Shown: piece after piece, positions 42,190-55,800 of the stretch
Numbering within the stretch: the stretch's first letter is position 1
Layout of the letters: each line of letters begins with the position of its first letter
Assembly (NCBI GenBank): GCA_026119855.1
Contig: JAOWBW010000304.1
Coordinates: forward strand, 682,001-746,000
Direction of reading: 5' to 3'
DNA length: 64,000 bases
DNA from: Campanula takesimana
Lineage: Eukaryota > Streptophyta > Magnoliopsida > Asterales > Campanulaceae
The notes under the pieces: model-generated
The model's database searches: none
Told to the model about the DNA's origin: nothing
What the model saw: the letters and a program-made list of their open reading frames with translations, nothing else
Made by a program: the position numbers and the translations under genes

Positions 42190-43859
42190 ACAAGTTAATA
42201 AGTTAATATTTTTAAACTTTAAGTTGCGTTTTCTTGATTACCTCAATCTATTCATATGTGTAGAGTGATATTTTCCTGGACATTCCAATTCAAGGTTCTT
42301 AGTTGCTTTATTCCTTTGGTAAATGATGAATAGTGTTTTGAACATCCCTGTCCTCGTAAAGTTCCTTAAAACTGTAGATTGAAATTTTTTGAATCACTTC
42401 ATATTCAACTGGTTGGAATTTGTTGGAGATTGTAAATATTAAACTAGATGAAACTGATTTAATAAATAATCATATTTTAATTTTAATGTACTAACAATTC
42501 AGTGGATGGATGCCAAAATTTATGCAAACTGACTATACTAACCCCAAATCCAAATTAGTCGGGTCTGCAAATAAAAGCCATACTTGAATTCTAGTTTTTA
42601 TTAACATAAAAGCCTAATTGAGTACTAGTTGGTTTTTGCCAATATGCACTAATTGAGAAAAGTCTTGTTTTTATATGGTTTAAAGTTTAAAGTTTAAGGT
42701 TTAGGGTTTAGGTTTTAAGTTTGGGATTTAAGAGTTAAAAACAAGATTTTTATAACTTATGAAGGAACTAGTTTCCTCCAAAACACACTCTTTTAACATA
42801 TGGAAAAGAAAAAAAAAAAAAAAACATTAATAGCATAACCACTCACTCGTGTTGGTTGAGGGACATCAAAAGACATGCCTTTCAAACTGAACCTGACAGC
42901 TACCATCACACTTTAAAAACAAATCTGATGGTCACCATCACAACTGTTATGCAGTCTGATGGTACGTGCCTCAGATCCAGTTACTCCAATCTAATTCACA
43001 ATGAATGGATTAGTAATTCTAGAAACTTACTAGGGCAATAACCCTTCAGGGATCTTTACAAAAGTAGATTTAAGAGAGATATAACAAGTGTATGCATTCA
43101 TAAGATGCTTGGCAAAGCTATATAGGGTTGCTCAAGTCAAGATAACAACAATTGAACTTAATTGTTTACAAATACTGTTTAGTGTTCCAGCATAATCCTT
43201 GATGCTAGAGTAGCATTACCTGTAAAATTCATTTGTAGCAAGCATCCAACTTATATGGTAGGATCAAAACATCGTAACAATGCAGTTGGGTCAACCTGAT
43301 GCTACAAGAGCTTCCAAAATAAATAAAAAAAAAAAAAAGAGCCAATTTTGTTGGCTAATATTCGATAAAAAGTCAAAGAAAGTCAAGTCAACGAAGTTCT
43401 TACTTCTTCCCCGACAATGGAGTGAACATCAAATAATCAAAAAACAAAAAAACAAAAAAAAAGAATGAAGGAATGAAATATACATGTAAAGAGTTTAAAC
43501 AGTTTTACGATACTATCCCCTCTTCCCCCCATAACCTCAAAAATCTAAGAAAGATAAATCAAACTAGTTTCTTTTTGGGTTCTTTATCATAAAAACTATC
43601 TATCTATGAATACCATCCTCCCCTGTGCAAAACCTTATATCTCTACCATATCAAAACTGAGGCTGAAAACTGAACGGTCAAAACCCCGGATTAGTAGGTC
43701 AGCCTATCTATACCGAGAGAAGGAAGCAGCTAAATTCACTTCCCTTCTCCAATTTGTACCAAAAATGTTACTTTTCTATGTTACTCGGGTAAAATAAAAC
43801 TGTTATTTTCATAAAAACCTGATTTTTGTACTCATTTTCCTTGAGCACAAACCCCAAAA
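42190..43859. other. Intergenic region between PPR and MBD9 genes
   Basis: Contains a telomere-like GGTTTAGGGTTTAGG run with an AGGAACTAGTTTCCTCCAAAA end at 42675-42785 (same family as 7725-8062). MBD9 3' UTR probably occupies the last few hundred bases before 43860. No gene recognised. Confidence 0.45.
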
Positions 43860-46800
43860 TTAAGCTTCGGGTTCCTTCCTTTTGGCGTTTGGCTTCCTAC
43901 CCGGTTTATTTCTCTCTGCTGATTGTGATAATGAACGACTAGAACTGGCTGGAACTTTCTCGTAGTCAATTGCTGCATCTAGAGAGTAGATGCGAAGAGC
44001 AAGGTGGGACAAAGTTGAGATTCTGGCAGCAGCTGAATATGATGACCAGTGCCACCACATTTTCTTCAAGTACTCCGTCTTAATCATGTCTTCAAAAACA
44101 ATGGTCGCTTGAACCATCTGTAGCAAAAAAAAAAAAAAAAAAAAAAAACTCATTTTTAGTTTGTGTATCAAAGAGGGCTTAATGGAGAATATACATACCA
44201 AGAATATCCTTCCTTAATATACATAGGACCATATCATGATTAATACCCCAAGAAAAGTGTGAATTAACGGGCTTTATTATAAAAAACCAAAAAGGAAACA
44301 TGAACAGTCGCAGTCACAATTAATACTTTAACGGTGCAGCTAGGGTGGTTGAAGGACTAGTTAAATACTCCCTTCGTCCCAAAACGTTTAAATTCACTTT
44401 CAACCAGCATACTTGTACCCGACTTCAGCAATGACCATAATACTTTATTTTTTGCACAAAAGCCATTGTAGTTTTGAAATTTGTCATCCCGATCCGAAGA
44501 CCGCAGATTAGGGCACAAATCAAGCATTGATTAGGCATGAATTTGGGGTCGGGCTGAGAGATTTCCTGAAGTACAGTGGTTTTGTGCAAAAAAATAAGCA
44601 GAATGGTTAAAATTGAAGTCGGGTGAAAGTACAATGGTTTTGAATGAAATTAAATCGTCCAAAAAATGAACGTCATCAAGAACTAAAATGGGCATTCATT
44701 TCAAGACTGAGGGGGCAAAAACCTAACTAGACAGGGAAAGCTTGACTTTGAATGTCGTGTAGTTAAAATGAATTCATTCTTATAGGTTAAGTGAATTTGC
44801 ACGCAGAAAGTTTTTCAGCTCAACTACTCTGCCGTACTTCTATTTTGCGATATGTACAATCATGAGGTCTGACCTGTTGATACATGATACATTTGGGAAA
44901 AATAAAAGAGAGTAGTAAGCAGAACTCATTAAACAAGGACTAACCTCATATATCGTCTCTGCAGATTTGACAAACGCACGCCAAGCACATCGATTTTTCG
45001 AACTTGCCCTGAATGGTCTCATTCCTTCTTCAGGAAGGGCAGCTTCCATATCGAGCAAATTTATCTTGAGCTGTTTCAGGATTTGTCGTGCTTTCCCAAC
45101 CAATGGCCTAGACGAATATTTAGGGGCCCCACTGGACGTACTGCCCACTTCCAAAGCACCAATGTTAGTTAATGTAGACTTGACATCATTAACTTCAGCC
45201 ATATCACATTTTAATGAAGCACTTGTCATTTTTTCAGATTCAGGGACGGAAAATGGATCAGCTGCATGATTGTTGGACTGTAACCCCAGATCTTTTGGAG
45301 AAGCCAGGACGAGGGTTGGATCGGTGCTATAAGAAGACACAGACGGAACAAAGTCTGGAATACCATTTAAGCCTATAAGCCCGATTTCTCTCACCAATTG
45401 CTTATTTGAATGCTCAATCAGAAAATTGGAGCAGATAGCTTCGAAACTAAATGGGCATGCTTCATCATTTTGCGATTTACCCACTTCCCCCATGTTAACC
45501 TTTTGAGCATTCTCAGTACTCTTCACAGACAGTGATGAAACTATACTGCATTTACCGTCATTATGCCCATCGAATTCCATAACGGTAAAGAATGTTCTGT
45601 GGCAGAAAATGCAATGGTGTCTAGATGACCAAACGGGTTCCAGACATTCGCACCTGAACATTTTATGTTTAGTAGTAGCTTTCGACTTTTTGGAACTCTT
45701 TAAATGTCCAGTTGCTTCTACCTCGGAAAATGGGCCATATTTAGTCTGTAGCAAAGTTGCCACCGTAAATGGTACAGTACAGGCCATTTCAGGCTTCTCC
45801 ATTTGGATTTCACGTTGTCGAGAGCCTTTAAATCCTGTTTTCTGCCAGTCCAATATTGACTTTCTCAGTTTTCTTCCATTTGGTTCATTACCTTTCAGAT
45901 ACTTAACAAGTTCATCTACATCTGAATCTGATTGGTAAGACACCCATGTACAGAAGCTCGAATCAGCATCATTGACAACTATTTTATGTGTACCAGACTC
46001 CGAAAAACCCCAATACAATCTGCCAGTAGAATCACTCCCCAGAAACTCATTACGCAAAGATAACCTGAAGACCTGTCTCTCAATACTTAATATACGATTT
46101 TGCAGAAGCTCAATCTCCTTTCTGACAGAAATTAACTCGAGGTTATCTAATTGCGGAATGTTTTCATCAAGATGAGTTGCATTATCATGACCACGCGTGT
46201 CATGTGGAGGAGAAAAGGATCCTTGCATGTCTGCAGAAGAAACCATGGCACTATTATCACTTTCCACATGTTTCCCAGGTTCATCAGTGGGAACATCACA
46301 ACTATCTGATGATAATTTCTTCTGGCAGGACTGTCCATTTTTGGAAAAAGCAATGTTGGTGGAGTCGTCTCTGTCTCCCGTTTTGCAGTTAAATGACGGG
46401 ACGGACTTTGCTTGACTACACTCAGGTCGAGAAATATTATCAGAAAATATACCAAATGTATAATAGGTTTCTGGTGCAGCAGAACTGAACTCTTTTACAG
46501 TAGGGGCATCTCCAACGAAAGCCTGAGAGCTTCTATCAACCTTTCCCACTCTGGAAGCCAAGCGCTCCTCTTTGGAATTCAAGTTTTTAAGCTCTCTAGA
46601 GAGGGAACACACTTGCTGTATCAATTTATCACTTGAAGTTTCCGAATACTGCTCAAGATGATGTCGAAGGAGAGACGAGTTCAATAACTCATCACATAAA
46701 AACTTGAGCACAAGAATTCTCTGCAACCACAGCAAAAGCGAGTTTGAATTAGGAAAAAGCGAGTGGGACATAAGCATGAGAGAGAGAGAGAGAGAGAGCT

Positions 46801-49800
46801 CTGCCTTCATGAAGATCAACATAAACAACATCCATCCCTAAGGAAATGTAAATTGAATAGAAAGAAATCCTGCCCTACACTACTCCACATACAGATCCAT
46901 TCGTAATGAACAGCCAAGATCATATACTCATGTCCTAGAAAAAATTTCACTTTCCTTTTTCAGGGTCCCTAAGAATCAGTCCCATTAAAAAAAGAAAAAA
47001 TTACAACTTAAAGGAGGTATAAACAAAGCTACAACTTTTTGAATGGGGTTATTTTTAGCTTCTTATTACATCAACTGTCTTTTTGTATCTACACAACTCA
47101 AGGGGGAACAAGTAGTGAGTAGTGTTGTAAACGAGTCGAGTTCGGTGGAGTTTTTCATGTTCGAGCTCGAGCTCATTTAAGATATATTGAATTTGAGTTT
47201 TTTTCGAGCTCGAGCTGAATCAGTGGTCCGAACTCGAGCCAACGCGAGTTTCGAGCTGCTCGGATTGTTCTTGAACTCGAGTTTAAGATTTATCGAGCTC
47301 GAGTTTTTTAACGAGCTTATTGTGTCAAGCTCGAGTTTGTGTTGATAATTCACAATGAAAATTATGAGTTTTTAACTAGCTTATCGAGCCGAGCTTAAAG
47401 AGTCGATCACGAGTCGAGCCCGGTTGAACACACGAGTCGAGCCCGATCGACTAGAATAATTAACGAGTTTAAAATTGTGTTCGAGCTCGAGCTCGGAAAA
47501 CAGCCCTAGTAGTGAGAACGTGTAATCAAGATATCATCTTGCCACCTGATAGATAAAAGACAAACGAAACAAGAAAAAAAAAACTTTTCTAGAAGAAACA
47601 AAATCATGTTACTACTTAATTCAGCAATGGTTACCCAATACACATATCATGTACAATCTCAACTTCTATCTTCCTAATCAGAACAAAAATAGCTTTTAAC
47701 TGGCATAAACAACATTGGAATGTTCTCTTTCATCAATACTTAACAAGAATCAAGGAAATATTTATGCAATTAAAAGAAGGGAGATGTGACCTGAAGTCGT
47801 TGAACTAGTACATAAGATCGAAAATCAAATGATACTTATAATATAAGGTCTGACATGCAGCGCACCATTAACTTTTAGACAACTAATCTTGTCATGAAAA
47901 ACAACTCCTTCCGTCCCTAAATGTATGTCCAAAATTTATTTAGGGGGCATTCTAAAAATGCTTACTTTCAGAAGTAAAAAAATGGCTAGTGAAAAAAAAA
48001 TTGCAAAAATAAATAAATAAAATTTAGGGACATTTTTTTTTTGTAATTTTGGGACAAATATTCCTTGAAAATGGACATTCATTTAGGGACGGGGAGAGTA
48101 CTACATTGGAGTTAAATACCTTTTCAGTCCTTAACCTATTCAACTTTTTACCTTTTCGTCCTTGACCTATTTTTTTTCCCGATTTCGTCCTTATCGTATG
48201 CATTTGCAAGACCATGTAGTCCTTCCGTCATATTTCCGTCAATTTCACCGTTAAGTCAGCTGATGTGGCATATGATGTAACCAATTTTGCTTACGTGGTG
48301 GTGACATTGCTTACTTGGCATAAATTAAATACCATATGGAATTATATTGGAGTATTATACTCCAATATAATTCCATATGATATTTAATTGGTTACATCAT
48401 ATGCCACATCAGCTGATTTAACGGTGAAATTGACGGAAATATGACGGAAGGACTACATGGTCTTGCAAATGCATACGATAAGGACGAAATCGGGAAAAAA
48501 AATAGGTCAAGGACGAAAAGGTAAAAAGTTGAATAGGTTAAAGACTGAAAAGGTATTTAACTCGTACTACATTGCACACGAAAAATCAGAGGCAAGATAA
48601 GTAGACATAACACTGGTCTAGTGAATAAACTGAAGTATGACGCAAGTAACTGAGAGTGAAGACAATAAAAAAAGACTAACCTCTTCTGCACTCAACTCCC
48701 AATACTCTTTCTCTTCCAAAACGCTTGCTAAATGGGTAAGTGAATCAAAGCAATTATGGGTATTTTTTTCCACCCGAAAGCCTTCAGGTGCATCACGAGC
48801 GCTGTGTCCACCAATATCACATGACGGACAATACCAATTTCCTTCAGGAATTTTAGTGAGTGGAGGATTCAAGCAGTATGTATGATACTCTGCATCACAC
48901 ATATCGCACAAAAGGACACTAGAATCATCCTTGTCAATCCCACACACTTTGCACACTCCTTCTTCCCAAAATGCTTTGGGAATTTCCTTCATCGAACTTA
49001 GAAGTTCTTCAACATCCTTTTTTGAATCTGCAGTTAAGGTTTCCAGCTTGGAATACTCGAGTAATTTCCTGAATAGAGTTAGTACCTGAGACCAAAGCAA
49101 TAAATTTATTTTCAAATTTTTAAGAAGATAATTGAAATAAAAGAGGCCTGCAACTTCACAAGCGACAATTTCCAGATTATTTCTACAAGTACCAACATTT
49201 CTTCATTTTATTAATTACTACATCTATGCCTATGCAAAGAACAATGACAAATTGTACCATAAACAATACTCCCTCAGTTTCAAAACGTCTGTCCCTTTAG
49301 AAGTGAAAACTTGTTTCAAAATATTTGACACGTTGCTATTATCAAGATATTCTTTCTCTGTTCAGTCAACTATACCCCTATTAATTACTCCCTCCGTCCC
49401 AAAACACCTTGCACATATTTCCCTTTTGGGTGTCCCATTGGTAAGTCCCACTTTCCCAAAATGGAAAAGATTCCCACTACTTCTCTCTCCTCTCCACTCA
49501 CAACAACTATCCACTTACTATTCTCTACCCCACTTTCTCTCTCCTTCCCACTCACACCACCCACTTTTCTTAAACATTTTATTAATTCCCGTGCATTTCA
49601 AAAAAGGTGCAGGTTGTTTTGGGACGGAGGGAGTATTGTGAAATCTCTCTTGTACAAGCATTTGATCACCTAGGAAATTGGATTATTTTAAGGGTAATTG
49701 AGTCTTTTTAGCATGTATCCATTACATTTCTTAATATGTGTGAAATAGTCTAAAGCGACAATTATTTTGAAACGGAGGGAGTATATAACAATAAGTATGA

Positions 49801-52800
49801 TATAGCTACAAGATTGTGCATGTGTCGATGATGTAAAGTATTATGGACACTTGGCGAACATGCCTAGAACCATTGAGGAGATTATGATTCGACTTTCACG
49901 TATTGATAAGTACAGTTCATGGCTTTGACTAGTGTAAGACTGTTCAAATATTAAGCTACCGAAGTTCCAATAAACTTAAGTTCGTCTCCAGTTATATAAG
50001 ACAAGTCGGATGGTCAATGCACCTGAGTGCAAGCTTCATTGGTTACACAAAATAAAATGAAAAAGGTTGCTCTTTAAGACATACTACTTCCGTCCCATAA
50101 AGATAGTCCCAATTTTTTAGTGGTTAATTTGATTGAATAAATATTTACAAGAAACTAATTATCCAAATGAAAATCTATAAACAATTTTTAGATTTCATTT
50201 GGATAATTAGTCTTTCGTAAATATTTAGTCAAAATTCAATCAAATCAACCACTAAAAAAAGTGAGGCTATCTTTTTGGGACTGAGGGACTATTAAGACAA
50301 ATAGAGAATTTACCTCCTGTTGATACAAAGATTCGAAGTTACTGGAAAACTCGCCAGCCAATTCCAACAGGTTAGTCTGATCCGCATGAGTGATTCGCCG
50401 ATTATTCCATAACTGATAGTTTAGAACAACAGTTCGAAGAGGTCATCAATACCACAAAAAGGCGATAACATTAACAGAAAGCACATAAAACTATCAGTTC
50501 AGGAATAATAAACATTTCATTTTTAAGTGCGGGAATAAATTAGTACTCCGTATTAAATGAAGCATCAACATAGCAAATTCACTATAATACTCCCTCCGTC
50601 TCAAAATACATGTTGTTTTAGACCTTTTCACACATATTAAGAAATGTAATTAATGCATGCGAAAAAGTCTCATATATCCCTAAAGTAATCCAATTACCTA
50701 GGCAATTAAATGCTTGTGCACGAGATAGTTCACCATCATCATTATTTTTTTGATAAGTAAATATGTGCATCGAAAATAGTAAAACGACAAGTATTTTTAG
50801 ACAAAAATTATTTCTCAAAATGACATGTATTTTGAGACGGAGGGAGTACTAAGCTTCCAAGTCAAAGAGCTTAATGACATTATTCCCGTCCCCACTTTTT
50901 TTTGCTGAAAGATGGCCGGAAGATATATACTCCCTCTGTCCTGGAATAAATGTCTCTCTTTTTTGTATGTTAGTAGGAAGGAACTTTGAGCAATAATTTT
51001 AGGTTGATTTAATTATCCTAATAAAAATTTAAAATTGTTATAGATAGTATTATACTATCAATAACAATTTTAAATTTTCATTAGGATAATTAAATCAACC
51101 TAAAATTATTTGCTCAAAGTTCCTTCGTACTAATGTACAAAAAAGGGCGACATTTATTCCCGGACAGAGGGAGTAGTATACATCTTCATGCAAGTGAAAT
51201 CACCAAAGTAACTAATTGTCTTGCTTCCAATTGCCGAGGAATCAAGCATTGGCTTGTTTTGATAGTTTGATTCAATAGAGAAAGAAACTCAGCAGAAATA
51301 TTAAGCGTGCTAATTGTATTATACAAAAAACATCATGAATGCGAGTTAATTTCTGCTTAATCAGTAAATCAAAAAAGTAGACCATCATTATACTCAGTAT
51401 ACTCCATCCGTCCCATACTTATTGCTACCAAATGAGAGTGCCCGAGGATTAAGAAAATATGTTGGAAAAGTAAGTATTGTGAGTGGGTAGGAGAGAGAAA
51501 ATAAGTTAGTGGATAGTTGTTGTGAGTGGATAGGAGAGAGAAAAGTGAACATTTGGGTAAGTAGCAATAAGTATGGGACACCCAAAATGGAAATAAGTAG
51601 GGATAAGTATGGGACGGAGGGAGTATGCATGATGCACACAAGTACCATCTTGAAGACCAACACAGAAAAATAAAAGATGATTAAATAAAACTGTATATTA
51701 CTTCAAATACAAAATAATATTTCTAAAACTGAAACAAACCTCTCTAACGTCCTCAAGGAAAGCTTCATGTGATCCACCATAAGCTCCAGCTGTCAACCTT
51801 AAATCAATGATCCTAAAATCCAAAGGGCGTGACATCGTAAAGGCAGATTTAATACCTCCCTCTTCATCGTTACCCGTGCCATTAATCAATTTTCTTTTGT
51901 TGATATTCTTTTCATCACCTGACACTGAACGGCGTAAGATGATCCTACATTTTTTCAGGATTATTTCAGACACCAAAGCAATTTTTTTCCTCTCTTTGCG
52001 ATCGAGTTTCTGTCTAGCAGGATTCGGCAGCATATTTATAGCAGAGGCTTTTCTCAGAACTTCAATAACAGCTTGCTGCATCAAAAAAGGAAATAAGAAA
52101 TATTCAAACAACTTTTAATCGAAAAACATGCTAGGGAATGATTTGGTCGAGTATAATAGTTTCTGAAAAAAAAAAATGTTGAACACTTAAATTACAACTT
52201 TAGCCATTATGAGGGTAATATTATACTTCCCACCCACGGATCTAGAAATTGAATACCATCTGACAAGGCACTCCCAAACTAAGCATGAGATTAGTTCAAT
52301 CAGTAGGTTGATACCAACATGGCAAGTACCATGTCAAAAGATACTCCCTCCGTCCCTAATTTCCCACCTTTTTTGTTGTTCCTACAACGGTACTTTGAGC
52401 AATAATTTGGGCTACTTTAACTATCGAAATAAAAAAAATTAACTTGTTAAATACTATCGACAACAATTTTTAGGTGTTCATTAGAATAATTAAATTAACT
52501 TAAGGTTAGTGTTCAAAGTACTTCCGTATCAACAACAAAAAAAGTAGGAAGATCATTCGAGACAAAGGGAGTATAATTATTGGAACTGGGGTGGGAGGTA
52601 TGGTAGTAATGTATCTTATAGTTCAATTCCATTTAGTTGTCTAAATACTTTCATTCATTGGTATTAAGGAGCTTAAATTATAATTGCACTGTGCTAGCCA
52701 ATTTTTTTGCTTCTGTCTTTTGATAGCATGTAAAATGCAAAATATCTGGTTTTTAAATTACGACGGGTATTTGGCTAGTATACGAAGACAGCAAAAAAGT

Positions 52801-55800
52801 GCAAAAGAATGACCTTTGTCGGGCCAGAAGCATTGCCCTTATAAACCTCCTTACTGATGGACATCTCCAATTGACTCTTCGCCCATTCTGGTGGGCCCAT
52901 CTTCAAAGCCTCATAAATGCGATTTCTGATTCTAGCACCCACATTCGTGGGTAGCTTTCTGACAGGTTCCAGAACTTTAACCCAATCTGGAACATGAAAA
53001 TCGCTTGGCCCAATATTCGCACATGAACTACTCTCATCAGTTGTACCCTCCGTGTACAAAAAATCACCATCTCCGTCTGAAGAAACATAAATCTTCTTCA
53101 GAGCGCCTGCAAGCAGCTGAAGGGTAAAGCACTCTGTTTCAGTACTCAACAATCAATTACTCCGTAGAAACAAGCAGAGAATAAAAGGATAAGAATTCAG
53201 AAATGAGTCACCAACAAGATATGCAGTTATGTGATATTAAAGAAACTATTACATTAAAGATCTCTAAGCATTAAAAAAAAAAACACTTTAATGTAACTGA
53301 TAGACCTCAAGACACAAGAATGGAAAGGGAGTCAGCTTGCTGAAATCATGGCTAGGATCACGAAGCTGTTAAGATGGCTAAAGTTGTGATGCTGAATTAT
53401 GGGCTTGAAGATTGCTTCGGTTACTTAAAGTCTATTGACTTGGGAGAGTTTCCAGCCTCTAGAATTGTTGGGAGGGTTAGGAGAGTTTCCACTCTCTATA
53501 CTTGCTGGAAGAGCCATTATCATAATAAAATTGTCTCTTAGATTTGATCTCTATCAGCAACCATAAATCAGTGTTAGCAATCGAATGTGCTACTTATATC
53601 AAAGGATTCAAAGGAAATAGAAGGATGGACAAAGGCATATTAATTCATGAAACTAGGGTCTACACATCTAAGACCTTATTGTCAACAACTTCATTTATGT
53701 TTACCATTTTCACCAAAGGAATTCATCAACCAGAGAGAGAGAATGATTCTTTGAAAACGAATACATACTTTAAACATAATTTATTGTTCACCCATGTGAA
53801 CTATCAACAATCTCTAATCTTGTTGTCAGCAACTTCATTTTAGATAATTGCATCAGATGGGGAAAATGGAAAATACCCAAAGCCAAGCACAAATCATAAT
53901 GATACTTGATGCAGATTACCATTTAAAAAACATTCAACAAAGTTCATATATTGCTACGGACCTGTAAAAGAAAAAGGAAATATAGATTGAGCTAAATTTA
54001 ATCTCACCTTTGCATCCTCTTCTTTCCCCAGAACTCCTGTTTTTGACCCACAAAGGATGCCGCCATCACCTTGCAAACACCGGAAGATTTTAGCAGCTAC
54101 ATGGGTACTTATATCACACAAGTCATAACCCACGGATGAGAATGCCAAAACATATCTGTGCACCATTTCAGGCCATGTCAGCTCATTGATTGGAATCAGA
54201 TCGAGCTTTGCTGCTTGACTAGTGGTCCACATATCTATGTCCTTTTTACGACCCCGCTTGGGTTTTAAATCTCCATCAGTATTTGGATCTATGACAGCAG
54301 AAACCCTTAACTGAAACTCACTTACTAGCACCTTAAGCATTGACTTATGAGCTTTAGTCAATGCATAACTGATGGATTTATCATAAGGGTGAATAAGCTC
54401 CTCTTCAAGCTCTTCAAACGGTAAAGGCTCTTGAAGCTCAAGAATTTCATGAAACCGACATAGGAACTCATGTGCCTGAATAGATGTACAGTAGAAGAAG
54501 ATGAAAAAGACGGATAACAATGTTTCATAAGCATACAAATAATTTGACTTGGTCAACTTACATACCTCAAGCACGTTACCTACACATTGGGGAGGAAGTC
54601 TTGTACTAATAGGCTTCCCAGGAGGAAAAGGACTCCTGATAACAATGTCCTCACTCATTTGCTTATTGGGACTATTGTGGCCTCCAGATAATGTATGTAC
54701 GGTTTCTTCATCCTTTCGCTTGGTCTGTAATAGCCCGTTACCAATCATTAACGATGAAGAGGGTGAGCATCTTTCGCTGCAGACAACATATTCTGAACAC
54801 GCTGCAGCACATGGAAGCTGTTCTACAAATTCCTGCACAAATTCCATGTCTAGTCCAAATCTATCCTGGTCCAGCCATTTCACCAAAAATTCTGAGCAAG
54901 TATTCATCTGTTTATCATCCTGAACGATGGATGGAAACTTCGAATCGTTCATTGAACCGTGAAATTTGGCAAAAGGGTCAAACTGATCTTCACAACTTTC
55001 ATGTGTTACGTCAGTGACATGCTTGCAAAAGAACCTCACATTACCCTTTTCTTTATAAATCGCATTGCAAACGTCACTAAATTTTTTCGACACCTGTCTC
55101 CATACTGAAGATGATGACGACTCCGCCACAGAAAATTCTCCAATTAGATCCTCCCGTACCACATTAACAGGTAGAACATCATTTGAAGTCCGCAAATCAG
55201 GACATTCATTAAAACTACTGTTAAGACATGATAAAACATCATGCTCCCCGGGGGGTGATGACTCAGCAAGTAACCTCGTGACATTGTAATCCTCGTCATG
55301 ATCTAAAATCTTTTCTTCATTTTTACCGTCAGACTGACCCTGGTTTGCCCTAAAAATGACAGTTGTCGCACTTGGAATAGCCTGAGCTGAGCACGAAAAC
55401 CTTCTGACAATAAAAGTGGGACCAGAATCATCACCTTCTGAAACCTCACAAACAAAGACGGAGCCAGTTATCTTATCATGCCAACAAGATTTGTACCCAA
55501 CGGGCCAAATCCGATCAACACTGTGATAAGCAGGTCTTGGATCAATCTTTCCAAAAGAAAGGATGAAGAAGTCTTCCAACTGAACCGGAAGTGTATCCTG
55601 AAAAGTAATGTCCAAAGTGAATAATAAAAATGAATAGCAAAAGTACTGTCAGTATAGCAGACAGGATAACAACAAATACAATTACATCAACAGGAAGCAT
55701 GCAAACTCACATCAAGATTATTTGACCCGTCACCACCAATTACGTTAACACCAACACCAGATTTACCAGAGTCTCTTGAAAGTAGTGAACTCTTTCTTCT

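Noticed and set aside
44967..46636. Several plus-strand frames of 70-109 aa
   Set aside because: They are antisense to MBD9 exon 9 and show no motif of their own.
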